From Clostridiaceae bacterium (GTDB taxonomy: Bacteria > Bacillota > Clostridia > DSM-8532): a stretch of 7,700 bases of DNA. Numbering within the stretch: the stretch's first letter is position 1; every line of letters starts with the position of its first letter. The notes beneath the pieces were generated by a model. It ran no database searches. It was not told the origin of the DNA and worked only from the letters and a program-made list of their open reading frames with translations. Shown piece after piece: positions 1 to 6,907 of this stretch. The stretch is from contig JANYKF010000008.1 in assembly GCA_025361665.1 (NCBI GenBank), forward strand, positions 1-7,700, given 5' to 3'. Made by a program: the position numbers and the translations under genes.

Positions 1-40
1 GCACATACCCGCAGACACTGCATTTCCATAATTTTTTCAT
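1..40 (-). CDS. 5' end of a rubredoxin-like domain protein (partial)
   Basis: Only the first 13 codons lie inside the window; the gene reads leftwards and continues beyond base 1. The visible peptide is MKKLWKCSVCGYV. The C-x-x-C-G-Y segment is the first metal-binding knuckle of rubredoxin and of the rubredoxin-like domains in rubrerythrin and in some flavoprotein or NADH oxidoreductases, where four cysteines bind one iron. Only two of the four can be seen. The ATG at 40-38 is supported by a strong Shine-Dalgarno GGGAGGAG on the minus strand (about 47-54), at normal spacing. By family knowledge such proteins carry electrons or protect against oxygen and peroxide in anaerobes. A stand-alone rubredoxin, a rubrerythrin and a larger fusion cannot be told apart here. 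It is divergent from the protease gene at 504. Confidence 0.72.
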   Translation of the reverse strand, partial: MKKLWKCSVCGYV

Positions 41-251
41 ATTTTTCTCCTCCCGATGAGTCATATTTCTGTCAGAGCCGCACCGGTTGTGGGCTTCAAT
101 GACAATCATGTTTTACCCCCGCGGTCATCCGCTCAAACCAGTCATGTCGGAATTTCAGTGAAAGACCTTCTTGTGAATCAAGTCATGATTCCATTTATGT
201 CACTGGAACGGATCTTCCGAGGCTGTCCGCCCGTTGTCCTTATGATATACT
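41..251. other. Intergenic region upstream of the rubredoxin-like gene
   Basis: About 210 bases lie between the minus-strand rubredoxin-like start and the multi-hairpin element. The minus-strand promoter of that gene should be here, but I found no convincing -35/-10 pair. A plus-strand open frame from 56 to 265 lacks a ribosome-binding site, resembles nothing I know and runs into the hairpin element, so I do not call it. The right end holds a plus-strand extended -10 candidate, listed separately. Confidence 0.5.
223..251 (+). promoter_or_regulatory. Candidate extended -10 promoter reading into the multi-hairpin element
   Basis: TGATATACT at 243-251 fits the extended -10 consensus TGnTATAAT, with TATACT as the hexamer at 246-251. 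The 17-bp-spaced -35 position (223-228, CTGTCC) is poor, as is tolerated with extended -10 promoters. A start about 7 bases downstream would fall in the 5' arm of the outer stem of the element, so the whole element would be transcribed towards the protease gene. The other two promoters proposed in this window also carry the TGn extension. This is inference from sequence only. Confidence 0.35.
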
Positions 252-263
252 TGATTCTGGTGT

Positions 264-287
264 AAAAACTCACTTTTGTGAGTTTTT
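264..287. terminator. Terminator-like hairpin H1 of the multi-hairpin element
   Basis: AAAAACTCAC pairs with GTGAGTTTTT around a TTTT loop. A-rich left and T-rich right ends give the form of a bidirectional intrinsic terminator, although the stem is weak in GC. It is also the first module of the larger element, so termination may not be its main role. Confidence 0.35.
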
Positions 288-419
288 ATGCAGGATATCT
301 CTGACATCCTGCATGTTGAAGGCACATTTTGTGCCTTCAACACACCGAATCACGTAATTCGGTGCCATACGGCGGCATTTGCCGCCGTATGCATGAAGTT
401 GCAAAATGCAACTTGCATG

Positions 420-442
420 AAAAAGTCGAAAATCGACTTTTT
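420..442. terminator. Terminator-like hairpin H7 of the multi-hairpin element
   Basis: AAAAAGTCGA pairs with TCGACTTTTT around an AAA loop, mirroring H1 in form at the other end of the element. A transcript from either side would end in a T-tract after this stem. The stem is short, so the activity is uncertain. Confidence 0.3.
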
Positions 443-490
443 ACACCAGAATCATACTTAAATGGCAGATTGATCTCCGGATGTCCGGAC

Positions 491-497
491 AGGGGGG
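491..497 (+). promoter_or_regulatory. Ribosome-binding site deciding the TTG start of the CPBP gene
   Basis: AGGGGGG lies 6 bases before the TTG at 504. No in-frame ATG or GTG lies closer to this site, and the next in-frame ATG (651) has no comparable site, so the TTG start is preferred. Confidence 0.5.
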
Positions 498-503
498 CTT
501 GGT

Positions 504-1727
504 TTGGAACGACTCGGAAACCCATCAGATGAATTTGTTGAAACGGCTTTGGATAAAGAGATCAATCAGGATGACGGGGTGGAATCGATTCCGATTCCGT
601 CGGATCCGATTCCGTCGATTCCGATTCCGTCGGTTCCGATTCCGAAAAGAATGCCGGGACCAGCCGAAGCGGGCCTGCTGTTCAGCCTCATGGCCTTTTT
701 GCAATTGTATGCCGGCCAGTTTCTCGCGAGGGCGCCCCTTTCCGATGCGATGCAGATCGCCGTGTCGGAAATGGTTTTCATCGCGTTGCCACCCATCCTG
801 ATGGTTTTCCTCTTCCGCTATGATTTCGCCGGAACCTTCCGAATCCGCCTTCCACGCCTGCGGGACGTGGGCATGGTCGTCCTTCTGTCGCCTGTCGCGA
901 CACTCACGGCCTACAGTGCCGGCATCCTGGCCATCGTTTTGGTGCGGATGACCTTCGGAACGATGCGGATCAGCGGCGAGGTCAGCGACGTCATGTCCCG
1001 CGGCATTCCGATCGCCGTGGTGACCATCGGCTTCTTTCCGGCCGTCTGCGAGGAACTCATGTTCCGCGGGTTCCTGCAGCGGGGCATGGAAGGCTTTGGC
1101 AGACGAAAGGCGGTCATCCTGAGCGGTCTGATGTTCGGCCTCTTCCATTTCGATTTCCAGCGGTTTGCCACTCAGGCGCTTCTGGGCCTTGTCATCGCCT
1201 ATGTCGTGTATCGGACTGGCTCCATCTTCAACGGCATGCTGATTCATTTTTTCCATAATGCGGGCAGCGTCCTGCTGACCGGGATTGCCGGAGGGCTGGG
1301 TACAGCCGGAGGGCTGGGTGCTGCCGGAGGGCTGGCTGCTGCCGGAGGGCTGGCTGCTGCCGGGTCCGGCCGTTTCACCTTCCTTCTCTCGACCGTGGCG
1401 GACGGCGACATCTTCTCGTCCCCTGTTGTCGCGGAATACCTGCGGCAGGCCGGTATTCCGCTCGATCAGATGCTGTGGGGCATGGCCATCGGGTCGGCAG
1501 CCGTTTTGGCATGCTGCCTGGTTGTGCTGCTCGGTCTCCTGCTTCTTTTCCGGCATGTGACGCGGGATGTTCCGAAACCGAGCCGGGAACGCACGGTTCC
1601 GCGAATCGGCTTTCTGACGGCCGTGCCGGGGCTCACCCTCATTCTGGCCATCTATGCGGCCATCGGCCTGAGCCTGCTGAAGATGCCGGCCGGCGAAACC
1701 ATCCTCCGCATCCTTCATGTATCTTGA
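504..1727 (+). CDS. CPBP-family intramembrane glutamic endopeptidase
   Basis: A 407-aa membrane protein of the CPBP family (Rce1/CAAX-protease-like, also called Abi). The three family motifs are present: EELMFR at residues 183-188, the FHF histidine at 215, and H248-x3-N252. In Rce1-type enzymes these glutamates, histidines and asparagine form the active site within the membrane. Hydrophobic segments lie at about 55-75, 82-104, 120-147, 168-182, 202-215 and 222-236, with two more near 325-350 and 370-392. Two stretches are low in complexity: an N-terminal xPIPS repeat (29-47) and a GGLxxA repeat (263-286) just after motif 3. The TTG start is chosen for its AGGGGGG site; a start at M50 (651) would drop the xPIPS repeat. 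The last codons and the stop lie inside copy 1 of a 49-bp tandem repeat. The substrate is unknown; bacterial members include bacteriocin-immunity and protein-maturation proteases, but no bacteriocin gene is visible here. Confidence 0.88.
   Translation: MERLGNPSDEFVETALDKEINQDDGVESIPIPSDPIPSIPIPSVPIPKRMPGPAEAGLLFSLMAFLQLYAGQFLARAPLSDAMQIAVSEMVFIALPPILMVFLFRYDFAGTFRIRLPRLRDVGMVVLLSPVATLTAYSAGILAIVLVRMTFGTMRISGEVSDVMSRGIPIAVVTIGFFPAVCEELMFRGFLQRGMEGFGRRKAVILSGLMFGLFHFDFQRFATQALLGLVIAYVVYRTGSIFNGMLIHFFHNAGSVLLTGIAGGLGTAGGLGAAGGLAAAGGLAAAGSGRFTFLLSTVADGDIFSSPVVAEYLRQAGIPLDQMLWGMAIGSAAVLACCLVVLLGLLLLFRHVTRDVPKPSRERTVPRIGFLTAVPGLTLILAIYAAIGLSLLKMPAGETILRILHVS
588..644 (+). repeat. 15-bp in-frame tandem repeat (xPIPS) in the CPBP N terminus
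   Basis: Nearly four copies of a 15-bp unit of the form ATTCCGATTCCGTCG, with copies starting at 588, 603, 618 and 633 (the last has 12 bp). Changes are confined mainly to the first codon (ATT, GAT, ATT, GTT). They encode IPIPS, DPIPS, IPIPS and VPIP. The unit is a multiple of three, so copy-number change would keep the frame. The stretch precedes the first membrane segment and is probably an exposed, extended cytoplasmic tail. Confidence 0.9.
1290..1361 (+). repeat. 18-bp in-frame tandem repeat (GGLxxA) in the CPBP gene
   Basis: Four complete 18-bp units begin at 1290, 1308, 1326 and 1344; the first is GGAGGGCTGGGTACAGCC and the last two are identical. They encode GGLGTA, GGLGAA, GGLAAA and GGLAAA. 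The array follows catalytic motif 3 (H248-N252) and forms a flexible or weakly hydrophobic linker before the C-terminal membrane segments. Identity between copies points to recent expansion. Confidence 0.92.
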
Positions 1728-1826
1728 CGAAGGGGATTGAGATGGCCTCATCATCGGCATCCTTCATGTATCTTGACGAAGGGGATTGAGATGGCCTCAT
1801 CATAGGCATCCTTCATGTATCTTGAC
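1708..1826 (+). repeat. 49-bp tandem repeat, about 2.4 copies
   Basis: Copies begin at 1708, 1757 and 1806 with an exact 49-bp period; the third is cut to 21 bases. Each starts GCATCCTTCATGTATCTTGA. Copies 1 and 2 are almost identical, differing near the end (CATCGG against CATAGG). Copy 1 contains the last codons and TGA stop of the CPBP gene, and copy 3 supplies the -35 region of the methyltransferase promoter. 49 is not a multiple of three. A 15-codon frame inside (ATG at 1742 to TGA at 1789) has no ribosome-binding site and is not called. Confidence 0.92.
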
Positions 1827-1840
1827 AGTTGTGGTATATT
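1812..1840 (+). promoter_or_regulatory. Promoter of the methyltransferase-rsfS-leuS-mutY operon
   Basis: TGGTATATT at 1832-1840 is an extended -10 (TGn plus TATATT). The 17-bp-spaced -35 is the weak TTCATG at 1812-1817, inside the last repeat copy. A perfect TTGACA at 1822-1827 is only 7 bp from the -10, too close to act with it, and I see no good -10 for it further down. Transcription would start near 1847, leaving a leader of roughly 36 bases. Confidence 0.5.
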
Positions 1841-1882
1841 GATGGGAAAAAGAATGCGATTCATCAAGGAGAATGGAATTAA

Positions 1883-2749
1883 ATGGAAATTGCTTCCTCT
1901 TGGGAGGAATATCGCATATTGGATGCCGGTGATGGTGAGAAAATTGAACGCTGGGGGGATGTAATCCTTCAGCGTCCGGACCCGCAGGTCATTTGGCCTT
2001 GGCTGGGTTCCGAAGACAACCGGCGAAACGTGCAGGCCCATTATCACCGCAGCAAGAGTGGGGGTGGCGAGTGGGAAATGAAGACACCGATCCCGTCCCG
2101 CTGGTCGGTTCATTATGGCAATCTTGCATTCAGGGTGGAACCGACCGGTTTCAAACATACGGGTCTTTTTCCGGAGCAGGCCTTGAACTGGGACTGGATG
2201 GCCGCGAGGATCCGGTCTGCGGGCCGCCCTACAAGCGTTTTGAACCTGTTTGCCTACACGGGCGGTGCAACCGTGGCCTGTGCGGCGGCCGGCGCGATCG
2301 TGTGCCATGTGGATGCTTCCAAAGGCATGGTTTCCTGGGCCAGGGAAAACCTTCAGCTTTCAGGGCTGGAAGGTTCATCCGTCCGGTTCATCGTGGACGA
2401 CTGTTTGAAATTCGTGCAGCGGGAAGCACGGCGGGGCAAGACCTATGACGCCGTCATCATGGACCCGCCTTCCTATGGACGCGGACCCAACGGCGAACTG
2501 TGGAAACTGGAAGATGAATTGTATGGCCTGGTCCGTGCCTGCATGGACATCTTAGGGGAAAATCCCTTGTTCTTCCTCATCAATTCCTACACGACGGGGT
2601 TTTCCCCGCAGGTTCCCGCCAACCTGCTCCTGCATCTGATGGGGAGCAGCCGGGGAAAGATCTCAGCCGGCGAGGTTGGCCTGCCGATAGGAGATACGGA
2701 GCTGGTGCTTCCCTGCGGGACATTCGCCCGTTGGGAATCAAAAGCATGA
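1883..2749 (+). CDS. Class I SAM-dependent methyltransferase, RlmI/RlmK-like
   Basis: A 288-aa protein with a class I (Rossmann) S-adenosylmethionine-dependent methyltransferase fold. Motif I is LNLFAYTGGAT at residues 120-130, the acidic end of strand 2 is HVDAS (142-146), and DPPSYGRG (194-201) is motif IV. This last motif and the overall layout match the COG1092 group, which includes the 23S rRNA methyltransferases RlmI (m5C1962) and RlmK (m7G2069). The protein is shorter than full RlmI and starts without a PUA RNA-binding domain. The N-terminal 110 residues instead hold the short pre-methyltransferase region seen in stand-alone relatives. RNA, probably ribosomal, is the likely substrate, but the exact base cannot be told. 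The ATG has AAGGAG at 1866-1871, 11 bases upstream. It is the first gene of the operon and ends 20 bases before rsfS. Confidence 0.86.
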   Translation: MEIASSWEEYRILDAGDGEKIERWGDVILQRPDPQVIWPWLGSEDNRRNVQAHYHRSKSGGGEWEMKTPIPSRWSVHYGNLAFRVEPTGFKHTGLFPEQALNWDWMAARIRSAGRPTSVLNLFAYTGGATVACAAAGAIVCHVDASKGMVSWARENLQLSGLEGSSVRFIVDDCLKFVQREARRGKTYDAVIMDPPSYGRGPNGELWKLEDELYGLVRACMDILGENPLFFLINSYTTGFSPQVPANLLLHLMGSSRGKISAGEVGLPIGDTELVLPCGTFARWESKA

Positions 2750-2769
2750 TTGGAAGGCGGTGATTGGGC

Positions 2770-3150
2770 ATGAATGACAAAACCCTCATGGAAAGCGCGC
2801 TGGAGGCACTTCTTGCCAAGAAGGGCCGCAACCCGTGCGTCATTGACATCTCGAAAGTGACGACCATTGCCCGATATTTCGTGATCGTCAGCGGGACATC
2901 CACCACCCACATCAAGGCGCTCGCGGATTCCGTGGAAGACGAGTTGGGCCGGTTGGAGCGCAATCCCTACCGCCGTACCGGGTACGGCAGCGCCCGCTGG
3001 ATCCTGCTGGATTTCAGCGAAGTGGTCGTCCATATCTTCCATGATGATGAGCGGACATTCTATGGACTGGAACGGTTATGGCAGGATGGAGAGTTCCTGC
3101 TCCCGCATGAAATGGGGGAGCGTTTTCTCGAGAGCATCCGAACCTCATGA
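2770..3150 (+). CDS. rsfS: Ribosome silencing factor RsfS
   Basis: A 126-aa protein of the RsfS/Iojap (DUF143) family, normal in length. Family knowledge: RsfS binds uL14 on the large ribosomal subunit and blocks joining of the subunits when nutrients are short. Conserved segments seen are ARYFVIVSGTSTTHIKALAD (about 35-54) and WILLDFSEVVVHIFHDDERT (about 77-96), followed by FYGLERLW; these match the family pattern D/R-YFVI-SG-S--H and W-LLD---VVVH-F----R--Y-LE-LW. The ATG at 2770 is preferred over an in-frame TTG at 2764. AAGGCGGTGAT at 2754-2764 matches the full anti-Shine-Dalgarno complement except for one base, and would sit 5-9 bases from the ATG but cover the TTG. It lies 20 bases after the methyltransferase and 42 before leuS. 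Confidence 0.95.
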   Translation: MNDKTLMESALEALLAKKGRNPCVIDISKVTTIARYFVIVSGTSTTHIKALADSVEDELGRLERNPYRRTGYGSARWILLDFSEVVVHIFHDDERTFYGLERLWQDGEFLLPHEMGERFLESIRTS

Positions 3151-3192
3151 TTTGGCTCTCACAGACGGATCAGGCGCAGGAGGCGTTGCAGC

Positions 3193-5778
3193 ATGGCATA
3201 TTCAACGGAAATCGACCGCAAATGGCAAAGAAAATGGGGGGAAGCGGACCTGTACCGCTTCGATGAGCAGAATCTCGAAAAGAAGCTGTATTGCCTTGAG
3301 ATGTTTTCCTATCCATCGGGCGCAAACCTGCATGTGGGGCATTGGTACAATTTCGGCCTGGCGGACTCCTGGTCGCGCATGAAGCGCCTGCAGGGTTACA
3401 ATGTGTTCCATCCTCAAGGTTTCGACGCTTTCGGCCTGCCGGCCGAGAATTATGCGATCAAGACGGGCATCCATCCGAAAGATTCCACCTGGGCGAACAT
3501 TGCCACGATGGAACGGCAGCTGAAGGAAATGGGCGCCACGTTCAATCTCGAATACGAGGTAGTGACCTGTGCGCCGGAGTATTACAAGTGGACCCAGTGG
3601 ATTTTTCTGCATCTGCTGAAAAACGGATTGGCATACCGCAAGAACGCGCCGGTCAACTGGTGCCCGAGCTGTCAGACCGTCCTCGCCAATGAGCAGGTCC
3701 AGGACGGATATTGTGAACGCTGCGGGACAGAGACTACCAGACGCGATCTGACGCAATGGTTCTTCAGGATCACGGCCTATGCGCAGGAACTGCTCGATTG
3801 CCTGCCGGAGATGGACTGGCCGGAAAAGACAAAAAAGATCCAGACGAACTGGATTGGTCGTTCCGAAGGCGCCGAGATCGCGTTTGCGGTCGCCGGTTTG
3901 GATATGTCCTTCCGCGTTTTCACAACCCGCGCGGATACCTTGCTCGGGGTGACCTATGTGGTGCTGGCTCCGGAACAGGAACTGGTGGACCGCATCACAA
4001 CCGAAACGCAGCGTGAAGCGATTTTGGCATACAAGGACCAGGTGCGGAAGGAAACGGAGATCGACCGCCTGTCCACCGCCAAAGAGAAGACGGGCGTCTT
4101 CACCGGCGCCTATGCCATCCACCCGCTGACGGGGCAGCAAGTTCCCATCTGGATTGCCGATTATGTGCTGGCCGGATATGGCACGGGCTGCGTCATGGCG
4201 GTTCCCGCCCATGATGAACGGGATTTCCAGTTTGCCGGCAAGTATGGACTCTCCATTCTCCGAGTGATCGCCGCGGCAAACGGAGAGGATGATTCCCTGC
4301 CTTTCGTGGAGGACGGCAAGATTGTAAACAGCGGCGAGTATGACGGACTCACCTCGGAAGACGCCCGTGCGGCGATTGTCGGGAAACTGGCGGCCATCGG
4401 AAAAGGAGCCTTGAAGGTCACCTATCGCCTTCGCGACTGGCTGGTCTCAAGACAGCGCTACTGGGGAACCCCGATTCCAATCATCCACTGCGCAGATTGC
4501 GGCGCCGTTCCAGTTCCGGAGGATCAGCTCCCCGTTGAACTGCCCTATGATGTCGTGTTCAAGCCGGATGGGGAATCGCCGCTGGCAAAATGCGAATCGT
4601 TCATCAATACCGTATGCCCGTGCTGCGGAAAGCCCGCCAAACGGGATGTCGATACGCTGGACACTTTTGTGTGCTCCGCCTGGTACTTCCTTCGCTACCC
4701 GAACAGTCGGAATACGAAGGAAGCCTTCAATCGGGAATGGACAAACAAGATGCTTCCGGTGGACAAGTATGTCGGAGGGGCAGAACACGCCGCGATGCAC
4801 CTGCTGTATGCCCGGTTCTTCACAAAGGCGCTGCGGGACATGGGTTACCTCGATTTTGACGAACCCTTCAAATCCCTGGTCCACCAGGGCACCATCCTCG
4901 GGAATGACGGGCAGAAGATGAGCAAGTCCAAAGGCAACACTGTGATGCCGGACGCATATATCGAAAAATACGGCTCCGATGTCTTCCGCATGTACCTGGC
5001 GTTCGGGTTTGCCTATACGGAGGGCGGGCCATGGAGTGATGAGGGAATCAAGGCCATCGATCGGTTCCTGGGCCGCGTGGAACGCATGGTGGACAAGGTT
5101 GTCGCCGAGCGGCCGGCGATATCCGGTGCACACGCAGAGACGGGACCCGACGGGACTGGTACCGAATTGAAGAAAGGATCCGACGGGACCGGTACCGAAT
5201 TGAAGAAAGGATCCGACAAGTCCCTTGTCCACGCGGGGATGGGGTCTGTTGTGTCCGGTGTCCGCGCGGAGATGGGGACCAATGAAAAGGAACTCGAATA
5301 CATCCGCAACACAACCATCCAGAGCGTAACGCAGGACATGGAAGTTTTCCAGTTCAACACATCCGTCGCCCGCCTGATGGAACTGACGAACGCGTTGTAC
5401 CGGTATGATTCGCTGCCTGTCAGAAATGTCGAACTGACATCAGACTCCGTGAAAGATCTGCTGCTTCTGATGTCCCCCTTTACGCCCCACTTCGCTGAGG
5501 AGATGTGGGAACGTCTGGGAATGGGCGGTTTCCTGTTCGGCAGGACCACGGAATGGCCGGTGGCCGATCCCGCGGCCATGGTGAAGGATGAGGCGGAACT
5601 GGCCGTCCAAGTGAACGGGCAGGTGAAGTACAAGGTGATGGTGCCGTCATCTGCGGACAATGCCGCCGTCGAAAAAATCGCACTGGGCGATCCGAAGGCA
5701 GCCCATTACCTTGATGGCAGGCAAATCATCAAAGTGGTCGTGGTCAAAGGCCGTCTGGTCAACGTGGTGGTGAAATGA
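3193..5778 (+). CDS. leuS: Leucyl-tRNA synthetase with a repeat-bearing insertion
   Basis: An 861-aa class I aminoacyl-tRNA synthetase that charges tRNA-Leu. The ATP-binding signatures are HVGH at residues 47-50 (HIGH) and KMSKS at 575-579. The CP1 editing domain holds TTRADT (244-249) and [10 protein letters not shown] (335-344), the latter carrying the aspartate that anchors the amino group of misacylated substrates. A zinc-type knuckle is formed by C157, C160, C174 and C177, and a second cysteine pair set lies at 433/436 and 475/478. The segment before KMSKS is short, so the leucine-specific domain of the E. coli enzyme is absent, as in B. subtilis LeuRS (about 805 aa). The extra length comes from residues about 641-698, which carry an 11-aa tandem repeat between the catalytic core and the anticodon-binding domain. 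AGGAGG at 3178-3183 supports the ATG. The stop overlaps the mutY start (ATGA). Confidence 0.98.
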   Translation: MAYSTEIDRKWQRKWGEADLYRFDEQNLEKKLYCLEMFSYPSGANLHVGHWYNFGLADSWSRMKRLQGYNVFHPQGFDAFGLPAENYAIKTGIHPKDSTWANIATMERQLKEMGATFNLEYEVVTCAPEYYKWTQWIFLHLLKNGLAYRKNAPVNWCPSCQTVLANEQVQDGYCERCGTETTRRDLTQWFFRITAYAQELLDCLPEMDWPEKTKKIQTNWIGRSEGAEIAFAVAGLDMSFRVFTTRADTLLGVTYVVLAPEQELVDRITTETQREAILAYKDQVRKETEIDRLSTAKEKTGVFTGAYAIHPLTGQQVPIWIADYVLAGYGTGCVMAVPAHDERDFQFAGKYGLSILRVIAAANGEDDSLPFVEDGKIVNSGEYDGLTSEDARAAIVGKLAAIGKGALKVTYRLRDWLVSRQRYWGTPIPIIHCADCGAVPVPEDQLPVELPYDVVFKPDGESPLAKCESFINTVCPCCGKPAKRDVDTLDTFVCSAWYFLRYPNSRNTKEAFNREWTNKMLPVDKYVGGAEHAAMHLLYARFFTKALRDMGYLDFDEPFKSLVHQGTILGNDGQKMSKSKGNTVMPDAYIEKYGSDVFRMYLAFGFAYTEGGPWSDEGIKAIDRFLGRVERMVDKVVAERPAISGAHAETGPDGTGTELKKGSDGTGTELKKGSDKSLVHAGMGSVVSGVRAEMGTNEKELEYIRNTTIQSVTQDMEVFQFNTSVARLMELTNALYRYDSLPVRNVELTSDSVKDLLLLMSPFTPHFAEEMWERLGMGGFLFGRTTEWPVADPAAMVKDEAELAVQVNGQVKYKVMVPSSADNAAVEKIALGDPKAAHYLDGRQIIKVVVVKGRLVNVVVK
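5147..5212 (+). repeat. 33-bp in-frame tandem repeat inside leuS
   Basis: Two near-perfect 33-bp units start at 5147 and 5180, differing at one base (GGGACTGG against GGGACCGG), followed by the first bases of a third (CCGAC at 5213). They encode [11 protein letters not shown] twice. Around them is an older, degenerate repeat: SGAHAETG (644-651), LVHAGMG (679-685 region) and SGVRAEMG (688-695) are related at DNA level. The whole insertion is hydrophilic and probably disordered, which would let it sit on the enzyme surface. Confidence 0.9.
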
Positions 5779-6893
5779 CGCGAACCCCTGGGCCGCCGCC
5801 CGTCAACGCGGCGTGTACCCCTGGTTTGATCGGGTTTCATGTTTCGGACTGGTACCGGATGGGCCACCGGCTGCTGCCATGGCGGGAGACGAGGGATCCC
5901 TACCGGATTCTCGTATCCGAAGTCATGCTCCAGCAGACCCGTGTCGAAACGGTCATCGCCTATTACGGACGGTTTCTCGAGGCTTTTCCGGATGTCGCGG
6001 CGTTGGCGTCTGCGGGTCCGGAGCGGGTCATGAACCTGTGGAAAGGTCTTGGATACTATTCCCGCGCGCGAAACCTGCAAAAGGCGGCGCAGAGGGTCGT
6101 ACAGGAGTTTGGCGGCGTGTTTCCCGATACGGCGGAGGGTTTGCGGTCGCTGCCAGGCGTCGGGTCCTATACAATGGGCTCCGTCATGAGCATCGCTTTC
6201 GGGAAGCCGGTCCCGGCTGTGGATGGCAATGTTTTGCGTGTGATGTCGCGATTGTTCCGGCTTGAAGGCGACATCGGGCTGCCTGCCGTGAAACGTGACA
6301 TCACAGACCTGGTCTCAGGAATGATCCCAGCGGAATGCGCATCGGATTTCTGCCAGGGGATGATGGAGCTTGGGGCAACCGTTTGTACGCCCTCTTCACC
6401 CAAATGCGCAGTTTGTCCCGTCATGGCATGCTGTCTCGCTTTAGCCGAAGGCAGCCAGGCTTCTCTGCCGCTGAAGCGGGCGAAGCCCGCGCCCATTGAG
6501 TCCCGCCAGATTGTGTGCGTGATAAGGGATCCTGCCGGACGTATTCTCGTCGAATACCGGCAGAAAGGCCTGCTGTCAGGCTTATGGGGTTTACCTCATT
6601 ATGAATCGGACCGGAATTGTCCGGATTTTGAAGAGCTGCCGGAATATTTGGGTTTGCCGTTCCTGGAGCTGGCCGATGCCGGTGAGATCGGCCGGATCAC
6701 CCATGTTTTTACGCATCGCCGCTGGTTCATGCATGCCTGGGCATTCACATCCCGGAACGCAATTGATGCGATTGCGTCACCTGAACGGTTCAAATGGGTG
6801 GAACCCGTCCAGTTGAACGATATGCCGATTCCCGAGGCCTTCCAGAAAGTCCTGCGGATGACCGGACTGCTGCATCAGGATGTTGCCATCTGA
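5775..6893 (+). CDS. mutY: Adenine DNA glycosylase MutY
   Basis: A 372-aa base-excision repair enzyme that removes adenine mispaired with 8-oxoguanine. The HhH-GPD core has [13 protein letters not shown] (48-60, catalytic Glu49), the helix-hairpin-helix LPGVGSYT (126-133) and PAVDGNV (147-153, catalytic Asp150). The [4Fe-4S] loop is complete: C204-x6-C211-x2-C214-x5-C220. A NUDIX-like C-terminal domain starts near 243 and ends with an F312-T-H314 triplet, matching the FSH loop that recognises 8-oxoG in Bacillus MutY, with Thr for Ser. The start ATG overlaps the leuS stop by four bases (ATGA), so translation is probably coupled; no strong Shine-Dalgarno is seen. The first 18 residues (proline-rich) are longer than usual for the family. 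It is the last gene of the operon; I see no intrinsic terminator directly after it. Confidence 0.97.
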   Translation: MTRTPGPPPVNAACTPGLIGFHVSDWYRMGHRLLPWRETRDPYRILVSEVMLQQTRVETVIAYYGRFLEAFPDVAALASAGPERVMNLWKGLGYYSRARNLQKAAQRVVQEFGGVFPDTAEGLRSLPGVGSYTMGSVMSIAFGKPVPAVDGNVLRVMSRLFRLEGDIGLPAVKRDITDLVSGMIPAECASDFCQGMMELGATVCTPSSPKCAVCPVMACCLALAEGSQASLPLKRAKPAPIESRQIVCVIRDPAGRILVEYRQKGLLSGLWGLPHYESDRNCPDFEELPEYLGLPFLELADAGEIGRITHVFTHRRWFMHAWAFTSRNAIDAIASPERFKWVEPVQLNDMPIPEAFQKVLRMTGLLHQDVAI

Positions 6894-6907
6894 TGTGTCG
6901 GCATTCG

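Larger units (their letters stand above)
252..454. repeat. Composite multi-hairpin element: seven abutting hairpins inside an outer stem
   Basis: Stem coordinates, read directly: H1 264-273/278-287 (10 bp, loop TTTT); H2 288-296/306-314 (9 bp); H3 315-326/330-341 (12 bp); H4 343-350/357-364 (8 bp); H5 366-376/381-391 (11 bp); H6 392-403/407-419 (12 bp, one bulged G at 415); H7 420-429/433-442 (10 bp, loop AAA). The outer stem pairs TGATTCTGGTGT (252-263) with ACACCAGAATCA (443-454). Only bases 342 and 365 lie between hairpins, so the whole folds as an eight-stem junction. Pairing is Watson-Crick throughout, so either strand or cruciform DNA could fold. Stem sequences differ from one another, so this is not one palindrome repeated. 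H1 and H7 have A-tract/T-tract stems like bidirectional terminators. A second copy starts at 7648. No coding frame explains it. It lies between two divergent genes, so a pure terminator role fits poorly. I do not recognise a family. Confidence 0.9.

Noticed and set aside
56..265. 69-codon plus-strand frame upstream of the hairpin element
   Set aside because: No ribosome-binding site, no recognisable sequence, and it overlaps the upstream region of the divergent rubredoxin-like gene and the start of the element.
252..454. T-box or other aminoacyl-tRNA/ligand riboswitch
   Set aside because: No T-box consensus sequence or known riboswitch core is visible, the element is not in front of leuS, and the stems are nearly perfect simple hairpins.
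525..1760. 411-codon open frame on the minus strand opposite the CPBP gene
   Set aside because: It is the antisense shadow of a GC-rich gene. Composition is skewed to charged and Gln/His/Arg residues, there is no family motif, and the plus strand carries all three CPBP motifs.
1742..1789. Small peptide gene within the 49-bp repeat (15 codons)
   Set aside because: No ribosome-binding site; the frame arises from repeat duplication and is broken by a stop in the next copy.
1822..1855. Classical promoter using TTGACA at 1822-1827
   Set aside because: The TATATT is only 7 bp away, and the next A/T-rich hexamer (AAGAAT, 1850-1855) is 22 bp away; neither spacing works, so the extended -10 reading is kept.
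3202..4212. 336-codon minus-strand frame inside leuS
   Set aside because: It is opposite the conserved catalytic and editing core of leuS, has no recognisable motif, and is explained by codon composition.
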